Below are positions 13,299-18,095 of a stretch of DNA of 18,095 nucleotides, in pieces (position 1 is the first letter of the stretch; each line of letters opens with the position of its first letter). This DNA is from a bacterium (GTDB lineage: Bacteria; SZUA-182; SZUA-191; JAJRXT01), in the NCBI GenBank assembly GCA_024277605.1, contig JAJRUU010000007.1, forward strand, positions 1 through 18,095, written 5' to 3'. The position numbers were made by a program, and so were the translations under genes. Below the pieces are notes generated by a model. That model was given only the letters and a program-made list of their open reading frames with translations, made no database searches and was not told the DNA's origin.

Positions 13299-13688
13299 AT
13301 GGGTTCTGCTATAATGAACGTGATGATGGTGTTTTTTATCGTAGCTGTTTTATTCCTGGTGATTTGGCCCTTCAGACAGCATTTGAAAACAAATTTCAAA
13401 GCCACCATTGTGCTCACCATGGCTGCGCTTATCTTTATCATTACTACAATAGCTATTATTAAAACCTATCAAGACTATCAAAATTTCCTGACCAATATTA
13501 CCTCCCATGATGTCATCATCTCTAACATTGTCTTTGCTCTATTCTTAGACTTTTCCATATTGATGATCGGTGGATTATTCCTCTACCTGGCTAACCAGCT
13601 ATACACCTCTGACCTTATAAACCTGGAAACAAACGTTCCTCCAGCTAATGCTACTAAACAGGAACCAATTTCGCTTAATGATAAATAA
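13299..13688 (+). CDS. Small three-helix membrane protein of unknown function
   Basis: A 129-aa protein with probable membrane helices at about 5-24, 35-55 and 73-97, an extended loop (TYQDYQNFLTNITSHD) between the second and third, and a polar 30-residue tail. AAAGGGAGG precedes the ATG with good spacing. It ends 9 bases before purQ, so it is probably cotranscribed with the purine genes. In many bacteria the small subunit gene purS stands directly before purQ; this protein is not PurS, being hydrophobic and without that fold. I recognise no family. Confidence 0.7.
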   Translation: MGSAIMNVMMVFFIVAVLFLVIWPFRQHLKTNFKATIVLTMAALIFIITTIAIIKTYQDYQNFLTNITSHDVIISNIVFALFLDFSILMIGGLFLYLANQLYTSDLINLETNVPPANATKQEPISLNDK

Positions 13689-13697
13689 GGTTAAATT

Positions 13698-14414
13698 ATG
13701 AAATTTGGTGTAATCGTTTTTCCCGGCTCCAACTGTGACCATGACTGCTATCATATAATAAAGCATGTTCTAAACCACGATGTAGAGTTTATCTGGCATA
13801 AACAAAAGCAGTTAAATAAATTCGACGCCATTATCATTCCCGGCGGGTTTTCCTATGGGGATGATTTGCGCCCGGGAGCGATTGCCCGCTTCTCACCGAT
13901 AATGAGTCAAGTGGTTGACTATGCCAACCAAGGCGGATTGCTGCTGGGCATTTGCAACGGTTTTCAGGTCTTATTGGAAATGGGCTTACTCCCCGGGGCT
14001 ATGCGCACCAACCACAAGCTTAAATTCATTTGCCAATATGTAAATATCCGGGTAGAGAACAACGCTACGCCCTTTACCCGGGACTGTACCCCAAAGCATA
14101 TATTGCGCATCCCCATCGCCCATATGCAGGGCAATTATTATGTTGATCTAAACACCCTGCATCGGATGCAAGCCCAAAACCAAATCATCTTTCGCTACTG
14201 CTCTGCTGAAGGTAAAATCGATGAAGCTTTTAATCCCAATGGTTCGCTGGATAACATTGCCAGTATCAGCAATGCAAAAGGCAATGTGCTGGGGATGATG
14301 CCTCATCCTGAACGCTGTACTGAAGATATATTAAACTCTACCGATGGTCGGCTGATATTTGAATCAATTATAAACTGGCTAACCCAAAGAAAATCCGCGG
14401 CGGGTAACTGTTAA
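13698..14414 (+). CDS. purQ: FGAM synthase glutaminase subunit PurQ
   Basis: A 238-aa class I glutamine amidotransferase that delivers ammonia to PurL for making formylglycinamidine ribonucleotide in purine synthesis. The sequence FGVIVFPGSNCDHDC opens the domain. GICNGFQ holds the nucleophile Cys86, and MPHPER holds the His203/Glu205 part of the triad. IPGGFSYGDDLRPGAIA is diagnostic of PurQ. AAGG lies before the ATG. Separate PurQ implies the three-subunit (PurS, PurQ, PurL) complex. The purL start follows the stop by one base. Confidence 0.95.
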   Translation: MKFGVIVFPGSNCDHDCYHIIKHVLNHDVEFIWHKQKQLNKFDAIIIPGGFSYGDDLRPGAIARFSPIMSQVVDYANQGGLLLGICNGFQVLLEMGLLPGAMRTNHKLKFICQYVNIRVENNATPFTRDCTPKHILRIPIAHMQGNYYVDLNTLHRMQAQNQIIFRYCSAEGKIDEAFNPNGSLDNIASISNAKGNVLGMMPHPERCTEDILNSTDGRLIFESIINWLTQRKSAAGNC

Positions 14415-14415
14415 A

Positions 14416-16635
14416 ATGAACCAAGACATTCCTATAACTCCAGAATTAATCGCTCAGCATGGTTTAAGCCCTGAGGAATACCAAAAGATTGTAAGCATCC
14501 TGGGCCGTGAGCCAAACTATACCGAATTGGGTATTTTCTCGGTGATGTGGTCTGAGCATTGCTCCTACAAAAGTTCGCGCTCTATCCTCAAAAATTTGCC
14601 CACCACCGGCAGCTGTGTCGTCCAGGGACCCGGAGAAAATGCCGGGGTGATAGATATCGGCGACGGGCTGGTAGCCGTATTTAAAATCGAAAGTCATAAC
14701 CACCCCTCTTTTATAGAACCATACCAAGGCGCAGCCACTGGCGTGGGCGGCATATTACGGGATATTTTTACCATGGGCGCACGTCCTGTGGCGTTGCTTA
14801 ATTCGCTGAGGTTCGGCAATTTGGATAATCCCCGAAACCGCTATCTTTTTGAGCACGTGGTGGCTGGTATTGCCGGTTACGGCAATTGTATGGGAGTACC
14901 CACCGTGGGTGGAGAGGTCTACTTTGACCCAACTTACGACTTAAATCCGCTGGTTAATGCCTTCTGTCTGGGCGTGGCCCGCCGGGAAAATATCTTTTTG
15001 GGTCAAGCTACCGGCATAGGCAATCCGGTGATCTATGTGGGATCCAAAACCGGCCGCGATGGTATCCACGGGGCTACCATGGCCTCAGAAGAGTTTGATG
15101 AATCTTCGGCCGAGCGGCGGCCCACGGTGCAGGTGGGCGATCCGTTTACCGAGAAACTATTGTTGGAGGCTTGCTTAGAACTGATGAAGCAGGATTTTCT
15201 GGTGGGCATCCAGGACCTGGGAGCCGCCGGGTTAACCTGCTCTACTGCCGAGATGGCCAGCCGCGGCGGTACCGGAATTGAGATAGATATTGCCAAGGTG
15301 CCACTGCGTGAACTGGGGATGACTCCTTATGAAGTAATGCTTTCAGAATCTCAAGAGCGGATGCTGTTGGTGGCTGATAAGGGCAAGGAAGCTGAAGTGG
15401 CCGCTATATTTGATAAATGGGATCTGGAATGTGTTACCATCGGGCGGGTAATTGAGGAGAAAAATTTTCGGATATGTCAAAATGGGCGGCTGGTAGCCGA
15501 TATCCCGGTTAATGCGCTGACCGATGAGGCTCCGCTATATGTGCGGCCCAGACAGGAACCGGCCTACTTAAAGCACGTTAAAACTACACCTGAGATTGCC
15601 GAACCTACAGATTACGCTCAGTTGTTGCTCAATATATTAAGCCTGCCGACAATTTCAAGCAAGGAATACGTTTACCGCCAATACGATCATATGGTACGCA
15701 CCGACACCAGTTTGTTACCGGGCGCCGGGGCTTCCCTGATACGACTCAAAGACAGTAAAAAAGCGCTGGCTCTCTCTCTGGATGGTAATTCAGGTTATTG
15801 TTATCTGGACCCTTATACCGGGGGCATGCTGGCGGTGGCTGAGGCCGCCCGGAATTTGGTATGTACCGGCGCCAAACCTTTAGCCGTAACTAATTGTCTT
15901 AATTTCGGCAATCCTGAAAAGCCTGAAGCCATGTGGCAATTTGAGCGGGCTGTTCAGGGAATAATCGATGCCTGCAAACATTTTGACACCCCGGTCACCG
16001 GCGGCAATGTCAGTTTTTACAACGAAACCTCCGGTGAGGGCATCTATCCTACGCCGGTAATCGGCATGGTGGGCTTGCTTGATGATGTCGATAACAGGGT
16101 CACCCCCTGGTTCAAACAAACTGGAGACCTAATTGTATTATTGGGCAAATCTAAGGCTGAACCAGGTGGTAGTGAATACCTTAAATATAAGACCGGTAAA
16201 ACTATAGGGCAACTGCCTGAGTTTTCATTAAAAGAGGAGAAGGCTGTACAAGCCCTTTGCCTGCGGGCCATTGATCAACAACTGCTGCAATCAGCCTATG
16301 ATCTCTCTGAAGGAGGATTGGGAGTAGCCTTGGTGGAGTGCTGTCTGATTAATAGAGACGCAGTCCTTGGGGCTTCTGTCAGGCTTGACTCTGACCTAAG
16401 ACCGGATATCTTTTTATTTAATGAATCAGCCTCACGAATTGTAGTATCTATAAAAAGTGATCAATTGTCCGCACTGGAAAAGCTAGCCAATGAGCACGAC
16501 ATCCCCTTATCTCTATTAGGCGAAGTGATTCCTGAAAAAGTAACCATTCAAGGACTACTGGAGTTATCGCTAGACAAACTTGACCGGGCCTGGCGGGAAA
16601 GCATACCGGGTTGGTTAGATAGTTCAGGTAAATGA
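14416..16635 (+). CDS. purL: FGAM synthase subunit PurL (short form)
   Basis: A 739-aa ATP-dependent ligase subunit of the short (Bacillus-type) PurL class. It shows the N-terminal linker with LGREPNYTELGIFSVMWSEH, then KIESHNHPS and GAATGVGGILRDIF of the first PurM-like ATP domain. The middle has IQDLGAAGLTCSTAEMA, and the second half repeats the fold (NPEKPEAMWQFERA, TGGNVSFYNE, YDLSEGGLGVALVE). Length and motifs are complete. Short PurL needs PurQ, encoded just upstream, and PurS, which is not in this window. A hairpin with a T-run 24 bases after the stop may end the transcript. Confidence 0.96.
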   Translation: MNQDIPITPELIAQHGLSPEEYQKIVSILGREPNYTELGIFSVMWSEHCSYKSSRSILKNLPTTGSCVVQGPGENAGVIDIGDGLVAVFKIESHNHPSFIEPYQGAATGVGGILRDIFTMGARPVALLNSLRFGNLDNPRNRYLFEHVVAGIAGYGNCMGVPTVGGEVYFDPTYDLNPLVNAFCLGVARRENIFLGQATGIGNPVIYVGSKTGRDGIHGATMASEEFDESSAERRPTVQVGDPFTEKLLLEACLELMKQDFLVGIQDLGAAGLTCSTAEMASRGGTGIEIDIAKVPLRELGMTPYEVMLSESQERMLLVADKGKEAEVAAIFDKWDLECVTIGRVIEEKNFRICQNGRLVADIPVNALTDEAPLYVRPRQEPAYLKHVKTTPEIAEPTDYAQLLLNILSLPTISSKEYVYRQYDHMVRTDTSLLPGAGASLIRLKDSKKALALSLDGNSGYCYLDPYTGGMLAVAEAARNLVCTGAKPLAVTNCLNFGNPEKPEAMWQFERAVQGIIDACKHFDTPVTGGNVSFYNETSGEGIYPTPVIGMVGLLDDVDNRVTPWFKQTGDLIVLLGKSKAEPGGSEYLKYKTGKTIGQLPEFSLKEEKAVQALCLRAIDQQLLQSAYDLSEGGLGVALVECCLINRDAVLGASVRLDSDLRPDIFLFNESASRIVVSIKSDQLSALEKLANEHDIPLSLLGEVIPEKVTIQGLLELSLDKLDRAWRESIPGWLDSSGK

Positions 16636-16660
16636 TTTTTACCACTGAGGACACAGAGGG
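16636..16660 (+). repeat. ACCAC-GAGG short dispersed repeat
   Basis: TTTTTACCACTGAGGACACA and onward matches the minus strand of 2021-2043. It begins immediately after the purL stop and runs into the GGGGACA palindrome. Confidence 0.6.
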
Positions 16661-16677
16661 GGACAAGTCCCCTTTTT
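16659..16677 (+). terminator. Hairpin with T-run after purL; GGGGACA-family palindrome
   Basis: GGGGAC and GTCCCC form a short stem around AA (or GGGGA/TCCCC around CAAG), followed directly by five T. This fits a rho-independent terminator for the purQL transcript. The same sequence type occurs inside thiD, where termination would be harmful, so it may be primarily a dispersed repeat that happens to look like a terminator. Confidence 0.45.
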
Positions 16678-16678
16678 A

Positions 16679-16804
16679 GACAGGATTTACAAGAAATGTC
16701 ATTGCGAGCAAAGCGAAGCAATCTCAAGTCAATAGATTGCTTTGTCGGCTATGCCTCCTCGCAATGACAACTTTCTAACTCTATTCCATCCTGTTAATCC
16801 TGTC
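16679..16804. repeat. MITE-like nested inverted-repeat element between purL and purF
   Basis: The outer inverted ends GACAGGATT (16679-16687) and AATCCTGTC (16796-16804) are perfect. They enclose perfect 12-bp ends TGTCATTGCGAG (16697-16708) and CTCGCAATGACA (16758-16769). The interior has a further AGCAATCT/AGATTGCT pair (16717-16741). The whole can fold into one long hairpin and has no coding capacity. The inner part is a sequence type seen dispersed in many bacterial genomes. Confidence 0.78.
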
Positions 16805-16875
16805 AAAATTTCAGCACTTGAACTTTGATATTTGGAATTATTTCTTTTAGTACGTTTTCAACTTAAGGTTAAACC

Positions 16876-18095
16876 ATGTTTAATAAGCTAAAAGAACATT
16901 GCGGGGTGTTTGGAATTTATGGTCATCCGGAGGCGGCTAATCTGACCTATTTAGGTATGTATGCCCTGCAGCATCGCGGGCAAGAGGGGGCCGGAATTGC
17001 GTCTTCCGATGGTCAGGAGCTACACATACACAAAAATATAGGGCTGGTAGCCGATGTGTTTCACGAGGATGACTTAAAAACGCTGAAGGGTAATATTGCT
17101 ATAGGCCATGTACGTTATTCCACCACCGGTGAGAGCAGCATTAAAAATGTACAGCCCCTGGTAGTAAATTATGCCGAAGGCTCAGTAGCAATAGCCCACA
17201 ACGGCAATCTGGTAAACAGCGAATATATCAGGCAAAGTCTGGAAGAAGAGGGCGCTACCTTCCTGACTACGCTGGACACCGAGGTAATTCTAAGCTTAGT
17301 GGCCCGCTCAGGACTCGAGGACTTTCATCAGGCCTTGATTCAAGCCCTAAACCAGGTAAGAGGAGCCTATAGCTTGGTGGTCATCAGAGGCAATGAATTA
17401 ATCGGGGTGAGGGATCCCAAGGGGTTTCGTCCACTATGCCTGGGCCGTCTGGATGGAGCTTATATCCTGGCTTCTGAAAGTTGTGCCCTGGATTTACTGG
17501 AAGCGGAATTTATTAGAGATATAGAGCCGGGAGAGATGGTGACCATTAATGAGCAAGGGGTTACTTCTAAAAAGCCGTTTACTCCACAAACTGAAACCTT
17601 CTGTGTGTTTGAATACATCTATTTTGCACGCCCGGATAGCAACATAAACGGACTTAATGTAACCTTGGTCAGAAAACAGATGGGGCGGATATTAGCGCAG
17701 GAAAAACCGGTGGAAGCGGATTTGGTAATACCGGTTCCCGACTCTGGCAGGGGGTCCGCTCTAGGATATAGCGAGGAATCTGGGATTCCGTTTGAGGAGG
17801 GTTTAATCCGTAACCATTATGTGGGCAGGACATTTATTGAACCTCGTCAGTCTATCCGGCATTTTGGGGTAAAGATAAAACTGAATGTGGTAAAGAAGTT
17901 AATAGAAGGTAAGCGGATAATAGTAGTAGATGATTCTATTGTGCGGGGCACCACCAGCCGTAAGATTATAAAGATGCTGCGCCGCTCCGGAGCGCGGGAA
18001 GTCCATATGCGGGTGAGTTCTCCTCCCACAAGGTGCCCTTGTTTTTATGGAATAGACACCCCTAACCGGCGTGAGCTGATTGCCGCCACTCATAC
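16876..18095 (+). CDS. purF: Amidophosphoribosyltransferase PurF, 3' end beyond the window
   Basis: 406 complete codons of an enzyme normally about 470 residues, running off the right edge. It makes phosphoribosylamine from PRPP and glutamine, the first step of purine synthesis. Cys9 (KEHCGVFGI) is the glutaminase nucleophile after a short propeptide. ALQHRGQEGAGIA, GHVRYSTTG, AHNGNLVN and RDPKGFRPL complete the glutaminase domain. C243 (FCVFEYIYFARPDS) and C389 (RCPCFYGID) match the first two [4Fe-4S] ligands of the Bacillus-type enzyme. IIVVDDSIVRGTTS with Asp352/Asp353 is the PRPP-binding loop. An extra Cys387 lies beside the second ligand. TAAGG precedes the ATG. A weak promoter-like TTGATA (16825-16830) lies upstream. 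The MITE-like element separates it from purL. Confidence 0.95.
   Translation, partial: MFNKLKEHCGVFGIYGHPEAANLTYLGMYALQHRGQEGAGIASSDGQELHIHKNIGLVADVFHEDDLKTLKGNIAIGHVRYSTTGESSIKNVQPLVVNYAEGSVAIAHNGNLVNSEYIRQSLEEEGATFLTTLDTEVILSLVARSGLEDFHQALIQALNQVRGAYSLVVIRGNELIGVRDPKGFRPLCLGRLDGAYILASESCALDLLEAEFIRDIEPGEMVTINEQGVTSKKPFTPQTETFCVFEYIYFARPDSNINGLNVTLVRKQMGRILAQEKPVEADLVIPVPDSGRGSALGYSEESGIPFEEGLIRNHYVGRTFIEPRQSIRHFGVKIKLNVVKKLIEGKRIIVVDDSIVRGTTSRKIIKMLRRSGAREVHMRVSSPPTRCPCFYGIDTPNRRELIAATH

Noticed and set aside
1..18095. CRISPR array, tRNA or rRNA genes, transposase or integrase genes
   Set aside because: No regularly spaced direct repeats, cloverleaf-like or rRNA sequences, and no recombinase reading frame were seen, although repeats suggest mobile-element activity in the genome.

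Overview
The window comes from a bacterial chromosome of moderate, AT-leaning base composition with clear Shine-Dalgarno sites. It carries a four-subunit pyruvate-type 2-oxoacid:ferredoxin oxidoreductase (gamma, delta, alpha, beta), which points to an anaerobe. The separate short-form PurL and PurQ, RecR and YicC fit a Firmicutes-like lineage or an anaerobic candidate phylum. No marker here fixes the phylum, so that placement is tentative.

Layout. 1-82 is the 5' end of a possible minus-strand gene that runs off the left edge. 322-1684 (minus) is an ArsA/Get3-like ATPase with a C-terminal Hsp20-like domain, followed by an overlapping 63-aa gene. 2104-5327 (plus) is a tight run: a secreted zinc-phospholipase-C-fold protein, a TrmN6-like tRNA adenine methyltransferase, ThiE and ThiD. 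5381-5759 (minus) holds two very small genes, a 59-aa soluble protein and a 63-aa lipoprotein. 5760-6224 is rich in dispersed repeats and contains a likely promoter for yicC. 6225-7103 is yicC, split by an in-frame amber codon. 7162-7758 is recR. 7869-10002 encodes PorG, PorD and PorA. 12220-13239 encodes PorB. 13299-13688 is a three-helix membrane protein. 13698-18095 is purine biosynthesis: purQ, purL, then purF, which is cut by the right edge.

The most unusual part is 10003-12219, an accessory island inside the oxidoreductase operon that separates the alpha and beta subunit genes. It holds a DUF104-type antitoxin with a PIN (VapC) toxin, a 105-bp diverged second copy of the porA 3' end, an unrecognised multi-helix membrane protein, and an MNT/HEPN pair. 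The HEPN reading frame is broken near its N-terminus by what looks like a one-base deletion. The second porA tail ends on the same residues as the intact gene. It reads either as the displaced end of an older porA allele or as an attachment-like direct repeat around the vapBC cargo.

The rest of the window shows heavy small-repeat activity. There are two nested-inverted-repeat MITE-like elements, a pair of diverged ~90-bp repeats with a possible third fragment at the island junction, and an ACCAC-GAGG repeat in opposite orientations. There is also a GGGGACA/TCCCC palindrome family, one copy of which sits in frame inside thiD.
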